DNA of 64,000 nucleotides, taken from assembly GCF_007748175.1 (NCBI RefSeq), contig NZ_CP037422.1:1342528-1406527 (forward strand), read 5' to 3'. A program made the translations under genes and the position numbers. Positions 1 to 8,883 of the stretch are shown here, piece by piece; positions within the stretch are counted from its first letter, which is position 1; the number at the start of each line of letters is the position of its first letter. This stretch comes from Gimesia aquarii. Its GTDB lineage: Bacteria > Planctomycetota > Planctomycetia > Planctomycetales > Planctomycetaceae. The notes below the pieces were generated by a model. The model had not been told where the DNA came from, did no database searches, and worked only from the letters and a program-made list of their open reading frames with translations.

Positions 1-7
1 TGAAGAG

Positions 8-1690
8 ATGAAAGCGGAAGCGGAAAAGTACGTTGAACATCTCGACTGTTCCAACCCCTTTACCAAAGCGACACTGGAAGCCTGGTCGCGGGAACTGCTG
101 GATCAAATGGGACAGCCTGAAAAGTTCCTGGGCTTCATGATGGTCTTGATCGGAAACTTTTTCTGGAAACGACAGTTTCTGGCGATCCCGTTTGAGCGAC
201 GCCTATTGCTGCTGCCACATTGTTTGAAACATGCCGAAGGTTGTCCCGCGGAATACGACGAGTTCGGCTTGGACTGCGAAAAATGTGGTGCCTGTTCAAT
301 TGCCGATTATAAAGTCAAAGCTGAAAAGCTGGGCTACAAGGTGCTCGTTGCTGAAGGCTCCCCCGTAGTGCTCAAAATCATCGTCGGCGGTTATGTCGAT
401 GGAATTTTAGGAGTCGCCTGCCTGAACGTCCTGGAAAAATCGATCGATAAAGTTCTGATCGCCGGTGTGCCCTCCTATGCAATTCCCCTCCATTCCGGCG
501 ACTGTAAAAATACAAAAATGGACGAACCCTGGATCTGGGAAGTACTCGAAGAGTATCGCCCCCTCGAAGAGCCGCTCACCAGAAGTTATCTGCCGACGAT
601 GCGGGCTTCCAACGCGCTCTTTGAAGAGAACTTTGACGAGATTCTGCCTCCCCGCCGCACAAAAACGGAACAGGCGGCACAAACTCCGCTGGGGAAAACG
701 GAAGCCATCGCCTACGACTGGCTGAAACATGGTGGCAAACGATTCCGCCCCTTCATTACCCTGGCAGCCTATAATGCTCTGAACAAAAACCAGACATCCA
801 CAACAGACACGGATCAACCAGAACAGAGTTACCCGCTCGGCGTGCAAAAGGCGGCCATGGCCATCGAAGTTTTTCACAAAGCCTCTCTCATTCACGATGA
901 TATCGAAGACGACGACCAATACCGCTACGGCCAGGAAACATTACATCGGCAACATGGCACCGGCATGGCCATTAACATTGGTGACTACTTAATTGGCATC
1001 GGCTATCGTCTGTTAAATGAAGCCCGTGCCGACATCGGTGCCGAAGCCGCCTCCGACTTAGTCGAAAAGATGGCAGCCGCTCACATCAAACTATGTGAAG
1101 GTCAAGGCGCAGAAATGTCCTGGCAGGACAGCCAGTCCTTTGAACTGGCGCCGCTCGACGCCTTACAGATCTACGCCCTCAAGACGTCCCCCGCCTTCGA
1201 GGCCGCCCTGTATGCGGGAATTCGGATGACCGGTTCCGTGGGAGAGTATGAAGAATTAATCTCTTCGTTCTCAAGACATATCGGCGTTGGCTTTCAGATT
1301 CTGAATGATCTCAAAGACTGGCAGGGCGATGACAATAACAAACTCATCACCGGCCAGGACGCACTGGCAATGCGACCCACACTACTACTGGCGCTGGCTC
1401 TGCAAACCGCAGACGACCATCAAAAAACCGACCTCAAAGACATTCTGCTCGGCAATCCCTCCGATGGCCTGCGCATCGGTCGCTTACGCAAAATATACCA
1501 GGACTGCGACGTCTTCACAAAAGCGGAAGCACTTGTCGACAAATCCCGGGCACGCGCCGAAGAACTGGCAGAAAGCGTTGACAACGAAGATTTCAAACAA
1601 TTATTGAAATTCTTCTGCGAAACCGTCCTGGCCGAAGAAACTCCAGAAGCAAAACCAGAGCCCAACGTGCTCATGCCCCTCGCCAAGTAA
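8..1690 (+). CDS. DUF116-polyprenyl synthetase fusion protein (5' end may lie outside the window)
   Basis: Probable isoprenoid chain-elongating enzyme (geranylgeranyl/farnesyl diphosphate synthase family) with an extra N-terminal domain. Residues about 65-190 resemble DUF116: cysteine-rich, with PHC, a CEKCGAC cluster and a [13 protein letters not shown] stretch. Residues about 225-540 are a polyprenyl synthetase. Its first Asp-rich motif is DDIED at 297-301; the second is the weaker NDLKD at 433-437. The lysine/arginine-rich HGGKRFRP that precedes the first motif in this family is present. The frame is open to the window edge and no ribosome-binding site is visible before the ATG, so the true start may be upstream. 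The 3' end is partly duplicated at 4798-4888. The fusion is seen directly; the product chain length cannot be told. Confidence 0.85.
   Translation: MKAEAEKYVEHLDCSNPFTKATLEAWSRELLDQMGQPEKFLGFMMVLIGNFFWKRQFLAIPFERRLLLLPHCLKHAEGCPAEYDEFGLDCEKCGACSIADYKVKAEKLGYKVLVAEGSPVVLKIIVGGYVDGILGVACLNVLEKSIDKVLIAGVPSYAIPLHSGDCKNTKMDEPWIWEVLEEYRPLEEPLTRSYLPTMRASNALFEENFDEILPPRRTKTEQAAQTPLGKTEAIAYDWLKHGGKRFRPFITLAAYNALNKNQTSTTDTDQPEQSYPLGVQKAAMAIEVFHKASLIHDDIEDDDQYRYGQETLHRQHGTGMAINIGDYLIGIGYRLLNEARADIGAEAASDLVEKMAAAHIKLCEGQGAEMSWQDSQSFELAPLDALQIYALKTSPAFEAALYAGIRMTGSVGEYEELISSFSRHIGVGFQILNDLKDWQGDDNNKLITGQDALAMRPTLLLALALQTADDHQKTDLKDILLGNPSDGLRIGRLRKIYQDCDVFTKAEALVDKSRARAEELAESVDNEDFKQLLKFFCETVLAEETPEAKPEPNVLMPLAK
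1603..1677 (+). repeat. 75-bp direct repeat, copy A (inside the synthetase 3' end)
   Basis: This coding segment recurs in the same orientation at 4798-4872 with 72 of 75 identical bases by my alignment. It encodes the C-terminal stretch from LKFFCETV to NVLMP. Copy A continues into LAK and a stop. Confidence 0.9.
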
Positions 1691-1723
1691 GCTGGAAAAC
1701 AGCTTAAATAACGGGTAAGCCCG
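1689..1723 (+). terminator. Two short hairpins just after the prenyl synthetase stop
   Basis: AAGCTG/CAGCTT (1689-1694 and 1700-1705) overlaps the stop codon, followed by CGGG/CCCG (1712-1715 and 1720-1723). There is no clear T-tract, so this is at best a weak or Rho-assisted end. Confidence 0.3.
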
Positions 1724-1992
1724 AATACAATTCGGACCAATCAAAGCGAGCTGGAATCTGACAGAGGCACAGAACTATGAATGTAAAATCCTTGTTCTGT
1801 TCTCACGCCGTTTATCTCCCCGACAACATTGCGGCGGGAGTGTTGCACCGGTTATAAAAGAAGACGGAATTAATTAAATTTGGCTGCCGGACCAATCTGA
1901 TTTATCATATCCCGTAGCTCGAACATTTTAAAAAAAATGACCATACAGGGTATGGAAATCCCTGAATTCAATTAATAAAAAATCAGGACATC
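1691..1992. other. Intergenic spacer
   Basis: About 300 bp between the synthetase and the DUF5060 gene. Apart from the two hairpins at its left end I see only AT-rich sequence just before 1993, which probably holds the promoter of the next gene. AGGA at 1985-1988 precedes the ATG at a suitable distance. Confidence 0.5.
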
Positions 1993-4662
1993 ATGCAACA
2001 TTTCATTTCTCAGTTTCTAGTAGCTGTAATTACCGTCTGCCTCTTTGCCCCCTCGTCTGTTTCTTCCAGGGAACCACTTGCTCGCGACTCCCTTGTCTTC
2101 AGCGAAAAAGAGGGGATTGTTTCCGTCGAAGCGGAGCACTATTTCAAGCAGACGCAACACGACGTTCGCGCATTTTATTTGACACACTCCAGGCAGACAC
2201 CCGACCTCACTCCAGATGGTGATTCGCCGCACGTTGCCGGGGCAAGTGGCGGAGCCTATCTGGAAATCTTGCCGGATACGCGCCGAACTCATAGCGACAA
2301 ATTGATCAAACAAAAAAACTTTTCACCTGAACCCGGTAAAATGGCTGTGCTTCATTACAAAGTGCATTTCAAAACGCCAGGGCGGTATTATGTCTGGGCG
2401 CGTGCTTATTCTACAGGCACGGAAGATAACGGCCTGCACGTTGGTATCGACGGAACGTGGCCCGCCAGTGGGCAAAGATTGCAGTGGTGTCAGGGAAAAC
2501 GATCGTGGTGGTGGGAAAGCAGGCAGCGTACGAAAACAGAACACTGCGGCGAACCCTACAAGGTATTCCTGGACATTCAAAAGGCGGGTACGCATCTGAT
2601 CCAATTTTCGATGCGAGAAGACGGCTTCGAGTTTGATAAGTGGTTGATGACAACCGACCGAAACTTGAAACGTCCGCAGGGAAAAGGGCCTTCTTCGGTT
2701 GTCCATCAAGGAACGTTGCCCAAACCGTTTCCGTATGTGAATGCAAAGCGAAGTCAGCGTGTCACTATTAACAAGGAACCTGGCACCAGTCCCACAAAAT
2801 CCACCAGTTCCCAACCGCTTCAAATGCCGCGTCAGCCGAACGGCGATGGCAACGCTACGATCAGTGGCGAACTCAGGCAGTGGCACAAGGTCACACTATC
2901 TTTGGCTGGGCCTTATGCTCACGAAAAAGACAACGCGCCGAATCCATTTACCGATTATCGAATGACTGTTTTGTTGACGCACTCCAGCGGAACCAGCTAC
3001 ACAATTCCCGGTTATTTCGCTGCAGATGGCAACGCAGGCGAGAGTTCCGCAGAAGCAGGAACGGTTTGGAGAGCCCATTTCGCTCCGGATCAAACAGGTT
3101 TGTGGAAATATCAGATTTCATTCTCGTCTGGCAAGAACGCAGCGCTGGACGCGAAGGTCGCTACGAAAAATCTCGCACCCTATGACGGTGTGTCCGGGCA
3201 ATTTGAAGTGGCAGCCAGCGACAAGGAGGGGAAAGACTTTCGAGCGCATGGACGGCTGCAGTATGTTGGCAAGCACTACCTGCAACACGCCGGCTCGAAA
3301 CAGTACTTTTTGAAAGTTGGCGCAGATGCACCCGAAACATTGCTCGCTTACAAAGACTTCGATAATACAATCGCCGGTAAACCAAAAGGAGTCCCGTTGA
3401 AAACGTGGGGGCCGCATGTGAAGGATTGGAAGGATGGCGATCCGACCTGGAAAAATGACAAGGGCAAGGGGCTGATTGGTGCGATCAATTACTTGTCTGG
3501 TAAGGGTTGCAATGCATTTTCGTTTCTGACGTACAACGCAGGCGGCGATGGCGACAATGTCTGGCCCTTTATCCATCGCGACGACAAGCTGCATTACGAC
3601 TGTTCGAAACTTGACCAATGGGGTATGGTATTTGACCACGGAACCAACCTGGGCATGTATCTCCATTTCAAGATGCAGGAAACCGAAAACGATGACCATC
3701 AAACGAAAGGGAACAAGCGAGTACCCGAAAGTCTGGACGGTGGCAATCTCGGCGTGCAGCGAAAACTTTATTGTCGCGAGTTGATCGCCCGTTTTGGTCA
3801 CAACCTGGCGTTGAATTGGAACCTTGGTGAGGAAAACACTCAAACGACAGCACAACAGCAGGCGATGATTGATTACATCGCCGACCTGGACGCTTACAAT
3901 CACAATATTGTCGTTCACACTTTTCCAGGGCAACAAGATCAGGTCTATCGGTCACTCATTGGAAAAAAGTCGAAGCTGACGGGTGTGTCACTGCAAAACA
4001 GCGAATTGGAAACCACACATGCTCAAACAGTGAAATGGGTTCGCGAGTCAGCCAAAGCCGGCAAGCCGTGGGTCGTCGCCTTTGATGAATCGGGGAGTGC
4101 CGCTCACGCTCAATGCCCCGACCTCGGCTACAACGGATTCGATGGACGCGACCGCGAAGGCAAGATGATTTATACGCAGCACAAAGTCCGCAAACAAACC
4201 TTGTGGGCCGTACTGATGGCGGGGGGAGCAGGCAACGAATACTACTTCGGCTATAAATTTGACCAGAACGATCTCAAGTGCGAAGACTGGCGCAGTCGCG
4301 ATCAAAGCTGGGACTACTGCCGCATCGCGATCAACTTCTTTCACGAGCATCACATCCCATTCTGGACGATGACAAACGCCGATGAACTGGTTGGAAATCC
4401 AAATCATAGCGTATCGCGATTCTGCTTCGCCTCGCAGGGAAACCTCTACCTGGTTTACCTTCCACAAGGCGGAACCACGAAACTGGATCTGTCTGATGCG
4501 AAGGGCGATTTTAACGTCAAGTGGTTTAATCCTCGTGCTGGCGGCGACTTAACAACAGGTTCAGTGAAATCAATTACTGGTGGAGGGAAAGTCAACCTGG
4601 GATCACCTCCTGTGGATCCAAAAGAGGACTGGCTAATCGTAGTTCGCAAAAACAGTAAATGA
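1993..4662 (+). CDS. Secreted DUF5060-containing glycoside hydrolase-like protein
   Basis: 889-residue exported protein with an N-terminal signal peptide (about residues 1-25). Residues 35-230 look like a carbohydrate-binding beta-sandwich (VEAEHYF start, then YYVWARAYS and a FEFDKW end, as in domains found with GH115/CBM35 proteins). Residues 290-405 match DUF5060 ([12 protein letters not shown] start; [11 protein letters not shown]). Residues 430-790 look like a TIM-barrel glycosidase of the DUF4038/apiosidase-like type (NWNLGEENT and VAFDESGSA carry candidate acidic residues). The C-terminus is a small beta-sandwich ending EDWLIVVRK, like the putative collagen-binding domain often seen in these proteins. 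The role is probably polysaccharide breakdown outside the cytoplasm; the substrate is unknown. It stands alone, bracketed by a duplicated 75-bp segment. Confidence 0.75.
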   Translation: MQHFISQFLVAVITVCLFAPSSVSSREPLARDSLVFSEKEGIVSVEAEHYFKQTQHDVRAFYLTHSRQTPDLTPDGDSPHVAGASGGAYLEILPDTRRTHSDKLIKQKNFSPEPGKMAVLHYKVHFKTPGRYYVWARAYSTGTEDNGLHVGIDGTWPASGQRLQWCQGKRSWWWESRQRTKTEHCGEPYKVFLDIQKAGTHLIQFSMREDGFEFDKWLMTTDRNLKRPQGKGPSSVVHQGTLPKPFPYVNAKRSQRVTINKEPGTSPTKSTSSQPLQMPRQPNGDGNATISGELRQWHKVTLSLAGPYAHEKDNAPNPFTDYRMTVLLTHSSGTSYTIPGYFAADGNAGESSAEAGTVWRAHFAPDQTGLWKYQISFSSGKNAALDAKVATKNLAPYDGVSGQFEVAASDKEGKDFRAHGRLQYVGKHYLQHAGSKQYFLKVGADAPETLLAYKDFDNTIAGKPKGVPLKTWGPHVKDWKDGDPTWKNDKGKGLIGAINYLSGKGCNAFSFLTYNAGGDGDNVWPFIHRDDKLHYDCSKLDQWGMVFDHGTNLGMYLHFKMQETENDDHQTKGNKRVPESLDGGNLGVQRKLYCRELIARFGHNLALNWNLGEENTQTTAQQQAMIDYIADLDAYNHNIVVHTFPGQQDQVYRSLIGKKSKLTGVSLQNSELETTHAQTVKWVRESAKAGKPWVVAFDESGSAAHAQCPDLGYNGFDGRDREGKMIYTQHKVRKQTLWAVLMAGGAGNEYYFGYKFDQNDLKCEDWRSRDQSWDYCRIAINFFHEHHIPFWTMTNADELVGNPNHSVSRFCFASQGNLYLVYLPQGGTTKLDLSDAKGDFNVKWFNPRAGGDLTTGSVKSITGGGKVNLGSPPVDPKEDWLIVVRKNSK

Positions 4663-4797
4663 TGTGGTTTAAAAAGAGAAAAAAGAGTGTCATAGGCGAG
4701 AATCAATTTCGCAAGTAAAATTGTTGTTTCTGATCGTCGAATAAAAAAACTGACACCTTCAACCGTCAAGGTGAGTGCGAATGTAATTCGACAAAGA

Positions 4798-4888
4798 ATT
4801 GAAATTCTTCTGCGAAACCGTCCTGGCCGAAGAAACCCCCGAAGAAAAACCAGAGCCCAACGTGCTCATGCCACAACCGATTGGTTAG
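4798..4888 (+). pseudogene. Duplicated 3'-terminal fragment of the polyprenyl synthetase gene (repeat copy B)
   Basis: 4798-4872 repeats 1603-1677 with three mismatches and keeps the reading frame, encoding [20 protein letters not shown] then NVLMP. Copy B then diverges to QPIG and a TAG stop at 4886-4888, unlike LAK in the intact gene. Weaker similarity runs about 15 bp further left (FDKE against FKQL). An in-frame TAA just upstream (4783-4785) shows that only the tail is left. This is either a relic of a tandem duplication or the trace of an insertion that replaced the gene's 3' end. Confidence 0.85.
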
Positions 4889-5410
4889 TCGATTTGACTT
4901 TTTTAAAACGGCGTGATCAGTATTACGGCTAAAGGTACACACGGGAAATGCGAGATCGCCAGTGATGAATAATGGATCTGATATTTGGTTCCTGACACCT
5001 TTTCCTTCCCAAATCGAGCGCTTTATGGAAACCATCGTCAAACTGGCCAACGGCCGCGAATTCGAACAACAGAAACAGATCGTGACCACGATTCGCGTGT
5101 TTCCACATCAGGAATCACGACCACTGGGACCGGCTGCGAATTGAGTTTTTCTGAACCACGAAAAACTCGAACAGCACGAAAATGATCTGATTGAATCGCT
5201 CTAAATGGAATTCGGAATAGTTCCATGGTGTAACTAAGCATGGCAGAAATGCTTGGGTTTCTTTTTTTGCTTATCTCTTCTAGCTTTGAGAATAGCAAGA
5301 AAGAACAATAAGATAATCTTCGTGCGAATACAAAGTAAGTGTGGTATTATATATGGAACTTCAGAAGTCAGCATTATCTAGCGTGTAAGACAATAAAGGC
5401 CTCAATTATT
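4889..5410. other. Gene-poor decayed region
   Basis: Holds no convincing gene. The core CTGACACCTT occurs at 4749-4758 and again at about 4991-5000. A 60-codon open frame (4962-5144) reads like protein in places (FMETIVKLANGREFEQQKQ) but matches nothing I know; it may be a fragment of a lost gene. Repeat copy 1 (5133-5182) sits at its end. Confidence 0.5.
5133..5182 (+). repeat. ACGAA-rich intergenic repeat, copy 1
   Basis: GCTGCGAATTGA followed by GAACCACGAAAA and CACGAAAA. It aligns with 6465-6514 over about 50 bp at roughly 80% identity; the GAACCACGAA core is identical. Confidence 0.75.
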
Positions 5411-6004
5411 ATGATGTCGATAGTAAAGAAAGGGAAATATGTTATTGACGCTTACTTAGGGGCTAGACTTAGTTCCGTACTACGTTGGGTGTTTAAATTA
5501 TTAATATTATTTTTTCCAATTGTAATCATAATCTTCATGACTCTGGTCACCCTTGCGAAAATCCATCTCTTAGGACAGACGCATGAGGAATTTCAACGTT
5601 TTAATCTTTCTAATGAGAGATCCATTGTTATCTATTGTGAGCATGAATGGATTTATGAACCGCCAGGATATGTTTATTATGACGTCGTTGAAAATGGAAA
5701 AACTCTTGTATCAAAACGTGTCTTTCAGGGGGTTGGGCCACAACATGCCCCGTTTGAAAAATTTAAAATGGTGTCAGCAGACGATGGGGATCTTGTTGCT
5801 ATTATCTTTGTTTCTAATGTCGTGATAATGCACGACTTTCGTACAAATCGCAGTTGGCCTGGTAACTACGAGCGGAGAGATAATTCGGAAGACTATTTAT
5901 TAGCCAAAGATTTCATCATGGAGTTTAAAGCAAAAGGAAAGATACTTCATTGTGATGCTATTATAAGATATCCTAAAAAACGCCTTCATTCGACCGATCG
6001 ATAG
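5411..6004 (+). CDS. Hypothetical protein with one transmembrane segment, AT-rich
   Basis: About 197 residues; I do not recognise the family. I chose the ATG at 5411 because AAAGG lies 13 nt upstream, although the frame is open back to 5339. One strong hydrophobic helix (VFKLLILFFPIVIIIFMTLV) lies about 24 residues from the start, followed by a soluble part probably outside the cytoplasm. That part is rich in aromatic residues (EWIYEPPGYVYYD). Base composition is clearly more AT-rich than the neighbours, with many ATA and TTA codons, which suggests acquisition by transfer. A second AT-rich small gene follows 51 nt downstream. No function can be given. Confidence 0.6.
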   Translation: MMSIVKKGKYVIDAYLGARLSSVLRWVFKLLILFFPIVIIIFMTLVTLAKIHLLGQTHEEFQRFNLSNERSIVIYCEHEWIYEPPGYVYYDVVENGKTLVSKRVFQGVGPQHAPFEKFKMVSADDGDLVAIIFVSNVVIMHDFRTNRSWPGNYERRDNSEDYLLAKDFIMEFKAKGKILHCDAIIRYPKKRLHSTDR

Positions 6005-6055
6005 TGGTTTGTCAGACATGAGTGGGTTGTATATGAGGGTTTAGAGGGATATCAG

Positions 6056-6409
6056 TTGAAAGCCCGAATGTCAGATCAAAAAGGACAGAATTATTCTCTA
6101 TTTGATCTTTATTTCTCTGTGGAATATTTGGGACAAAGAAACGATAAGCAATGGAAGGCACTCAATGCTCAGTGGAAAGCCGGTTGGTTAGATGTCGACA
6201 CATTTGCAGTTTCGAACGATAAGTTCGGAACTCGTGTTTGGCAATATAGAGAGGATAATTCCTTTGCCGAACTACCACAGCCGATTGATTCCCAACTTGA
6301 AGAGCGGGTTATGTCTCTACAAAGTTCACCATGGCGGAGACCTCCTGCCTTAGATATCATCAGAAAAGTAAAAGAAATGGGGTTGAAGAAATGTAAAGAC
6401 GGAAATTGA
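6056..6409 (+). CDS. Hypothetical protein, 117 aa
   Basis: Unrecognised soluble, charged and tryptophan-rich protein (KQWKALNAQWKAGW, SSPWRRPP). The TTG at 6056 is used because AGAGGG lies 8 nt upstream; an in-frame ATG at 6068 is the alternative. It follows the AT-rich membrane protein gene by 51 nt on the same strand and shares its composition, so the two may form a small transferred unit. No signal peptide or membrane segment is visible. It could also be the 3' part of a once longer gene, since the sequence between 6004 and 6056 holds no clear promoter. Confidence 0.5.
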   Translation: MKARMSDQKGQNYSLFDLYFSVEYLGQRNDKQWKALNAQWKAGWLDVDTFAVSNDKFGTRVWQYREDNSFAELPQPIDSQLEERVMSLQSSPWRRPPALDIIRKVKEMGLKKCKDGN

Positions 6410-6464
6410 GGGCCTTTTCTGATTCGTCGTTGGGTTGTTACGGATTGACTTTTTCAACGGTATT

Positions 6465-6514
6465 GCTGCGAATTGAACTTTTTTGAACCACGAAATTCAC
6501 GAACAGCGCGAAAG
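6465..6514 (+). repeat. ACGAA-rich intergenic repeat, copy 2
   Basis: GCTGCGAATTGAAC, then GAACCACGAAATTCACGAA and GCGCGAAAG. It aligns base by base with 5133-5182. Confidence 0.75.
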
Positions 6515-6750
6515 ACAGTGACGCTGCCGAGAGCCTCATATCGCCCAACGAGTAACGCATCATGTAGCGACTGTCTTGAAAATCAAGCTGTAATTATATT
6601 TTGTCGGCGAAACTTTTGTGTTTTGTTTTTAAGTTTGGAGACGCTGGATAGCTGCGGTCGAAGACATGGGTTCGACCCTACGTGTTCCCAAGTATCATTC
6701 TGGATTGTCAAGTCTGTTGCCAGTCGCACCCATTGAACTGTCTACCCGCA

Positions 6751-6783
6751 GGATTTCGTGAGTTTCGTGTATTTCGTGGTAGT
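6751..6783 (-). repeat. ACGAA-rich intergenic repeat, copy 3 (inverted)
   Basis: On the minus strand it reads ACCACGAAATACACGAA, then ACTCACGAAATCC, with ACGAA spaced about 9-10 bp apart. It is shorter than the other two copies and in the opposite orientation. Confidence 0.65.
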
Positions 6784-6885
6784 ATGATTCTTTTTATTAA
6801 GACGAGAGTCAATCAAAAAGGATCGATTCAACAGTGGTTGACACAGCGTTTTGATGCTCTTTTTGCACTTCCAGATTTTCAGTTA

Positions 6886-7066
6886 GGGCCGCACGTCTCT
6901 ATTGTTTATGATTCCCGGTTGATTGTGCTCGGCAGATTCTTTTGTCAGTTTCTGGTAGGTGGTTTCTTCTGCTTCGTCAGACAGGTTTTTGATGTCGTTC
7001 GAGATCAAAAACCTGCGAAATGCTGTCTTTCTGAGTTTGCCGTTCTGTGCTGTTTTCTTGTGATTT
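6886..7066 (-). pseudogene. Possible decayed coding remnant
   Basis: Read on the minus strand, about 60 codons give a plausible protein stretch (NDIKNLSDEAEETTYQKL, then TKESAEHNQPG) with no ATG and a stop at each end. I do not recognise it. It may be chance. Confidence 0.2.
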
Positions 7067-7347
7067 GAAAGGTGAAGCTAATTATGTTCGTCTATTCTTT
7101 GATTGAACGTGTGCTTGCTTTGTTGTGCCAGTCTTATCATGTGGATCGGCTCACTGCGGTCGAGAGAAACTTATGCGCCTTAATGTCTCAGAAGTGGTAC
7201 AAAATTGTGATTTGTTTTCCCTTGCGGCTTCGGAAAGCGTGCTCAAAAGGAGTGACTCGATACGAGACATGGGGAACTGGTTCCCGCTCATCAGGTGAAA
7301 ATCTGGAAAAAACAGCTCGTATTCAGGTGAAGAAACTGAAGTTATAC

Positions 7348-7441
7348 GTGATCTTTCGTCATCAGAAAAAAACGCCTCGCGCGCGAGCCAAACCACGGAG
7401 TTTCGGGAAGGGCGGGGCTGTGTCAAGCTTAGAAAGATCAC
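7348..7441. repeat. Element bounded by 10-bp inverted repeats
   Basis: GTGATCTTTC at 7348-7357 is matched by its exact reverse complement GAAAGATCAC at 7432-7441. The 74 bp between them hold the perfect palindrome CTCGCGCGCGAG (7376-7387). It may be a structured RNA, a small mobile element remnant or part of a terminator. Confidence 0.4.
7366..7387 (-). terminator. Possible terminator for the methyltransferase gene
   Basis: On the minus strand the GC-rich palindrome CTCGCGCGCGAG is followed after GCG by seven T. It lies about 140 nt downstream of the methyltransferase stop codon. The stem is short, so this is tentative. Confidence 0.35.
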
Positions 7442-7525
7442 TAAACAAAGAGAGCCAAAGTGAGCTACATAAAGTCACGAGCCTGTCAAGTGCGTCTGTT
7501 TTTCTGCGGATTATTGTGGAAAGCG

Positions 7526-8506
7526 TTAAGCGGCAGAACGAGTTTCTGACAGTGTCTTTTTATGAGTGTTCGCGGCATGCTGCTGACATTGCTGAATCAC
7601 ATCGGCCACGAACTGTCTGGCGGTCAGGTGTTCTTTCAGGTAGCTGGAGACTTTTGTAAGTCGTGAAGAGAAGTAATAAGGGCGCAGATGATAACGGAGC
7701 GGAGTGGCTTCGTTGATGACGCGCATGGTTTGTTGGTAGTTGGTGGGATCGATGATCGGTTCTGATTTTTCGCTGCATGAGAAGAGCATCTGCAGGTTGG
7801 GATCTTCTTTACTGCCGAACTGTTGTTCCAGTTTGAACCCACAACTCTCTGCCAACATTTTGAGGCTGGAAGGAGTGAAGTTATGAATGTGAGCATAGTG
7901 AAACATTTTGCTGCGACGGGCGAAGGGGGCTGCGATGTTCGGACACTCGACATAAAATTGCCCCGTGTCGGAGAGCATACTGCGAATGTATTCCAGGGCC
8001 CTTCGGGGTGAATTAAAATGCTCAATGACATGCACCAGAAGTACCAGTTCGCGACTGTGATCGCGCGGTTGCTCAAACAGATCGCCACGGACGACATCGG
8101 TGAGCAACTTCTGCTGAGAATAGTTTTGAAAGCCTTCACCCGGCTCGATTCCACTGGCACGATGGCCATTCAATTCGAAGACTTTAACAGTACAACCAAT
8201 GCCGGCACCAACCTCAAAGACTTCAGCGTTTGAATTAATATGTGGTTGCAATTGATTGAAAATTCGTTCGCCATTTTTCCAGGCCCGCATCACGCGGCGC
8301 TCTGAAGGGGTTAATTCGCCATGATAACTCTGTCGGTATTCTGTGGCATAATAGCGTGCGAGTTCTTCGTCGGTCGGAATTTGTCCATGTGCAACAAGTC
8401 CGCATGTTTTACAAATAACCGACTCCAAAGGATTCCCGTGACGATCTCGATTTCCGATTTTTTCAAACTTGGTACCTGAGCAAAGATCGCACTGCTTATG
8501 TTCCAT
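7526..8506 (-). CDS. Class I SAM-dependent methyltransferase with N-terminal zinc ribbon
   Basis: 326 residues. Four cysteines at 6, 9, 32 and 35 (CDLC and CKTCG) form a zinc-ribbon-like start, as in many methyltransferases encoded in sugar or cell-surface gene clusters. The SAM-binding glycine loop EVGAGIG is at 98-104. A VHVIEHF motif and then CPNIAAPFARRS and HIHNFTPSSLKML fit the Methyltransf_23 type. I chose the ATG at 8506, preceded by GGTGA at a 5-nt spacing; a GTG four codons further upstream is possible. It is transcribed divergently from pyc and stands alone. The substrate is unknown; no sugar-synthesis neighbours are present. Confidence 0.8.
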   Translation of the reverse strand: MEHKQCDLCSGTKFEKIGNRDRHGNPLESVICKTCGLVAHGQIPTDEELARYYATEYRQSYHGELTPSERRVMRAWKNGERIFNQLQPHINSNAEVFEVGAGIGCTVKVFELNGHRASGIEPGEGFQNYSQQKLLTDVVRGDLFEQPRDHSRELVLLVHVIEHFNSPRRALEYIRSMLSDTGQFYVECPNIAAPFARRSKMFHYAHIHNFTPSSLKMLAESCGFKLEQQFGSKEDPNLQMLFSCSEKSEPIIDPTNYQQTMRVINEATPLRYHLRPYYFSSRLTKVSSYLKEHLTARQFVADVIQQCQQHAANTHKKTLSETRSAA

Positions 8507-8883
8507 TTGTTTCACCACTTTTTAATACCTGACTTTGAGGAAGTTTTGCCACTTTTTTGTCTGAAAAACAAGTTAGCCGTAGTTGAACGGAACTAAACGG
8601 CGTGAACCCTAATCTCAGAGGGAAATCAGGTCAAGATGAATCACTAGAAGGCGTTTTCTGAACAGAGCTTAGCGATTAATGAGACGTATCATTCAGGGAC
8701 TATGATTCTTCATCTTTGAGATTTGAAGGCCCTGACTAAAATAGACTCAACAAGGACTTGGTGCATTGTGTTTCTCAAGCAAGGCATGTACTCTAGTGAC
8801 GGTTTTCCTGCCTAGAAAGCCAGTCTGAATTTAACCTCAAATAAGCCTTCAAGCTAAAAGTATACAAAGAGTTAGGAGATTCC
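8507..8883. other. Divergent intergenic region
   Basis: About 375 bp between the divergent methyltransferase and pyc genes, presumably holding both promoters. GGAG at 8875-8878 is the pyc ribosome-binding site. No clear palindrome or riboswitch-like structure was seen. Confidence 0.5.

Larger units (their letters stand above)
6410..7525. other. 1.1-kb gene-poor region with repeats and an inverted-repeat element
   Basis: No convincing intact gene on either strand. It contains ACGAA repeat copies 2 and 3, a possible decayed minus-strand coding remnant at about 6886-7066, and an element bounded by 10-bp inverted repeats at 7348-7441. Longer open frames on the plus strand here lack ribosome-binding sites and read as low-complexity non-protein. 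Confidence 0.55.

Noticed and set aside
407..919. Long open frame on the minus strand, 170 codons
   Set aside because: It lies wholly opposite the synthetase gene, has no ribosome-binding site and reads as composition-driven shadow.
3118..3936. Minus-strand open frame of 272 codons
   Set aside because: Fully opposite the DUF5060 gene; no start signal or domain. It is a shadow of third-position bias.
6682..7068. 128-codon plus-strand open frame, part of which reads REFRVFRGS
   Set aside because: The protein-like part comes from the ACGAA repeat read in reverse; such frames are artefacts of the repeat.
7072..7659. 195-codon plus-strand open frame
   Set aside because: Overlaps the 3' end of the methyltransferase gene on the other strand and has no credible start or family.
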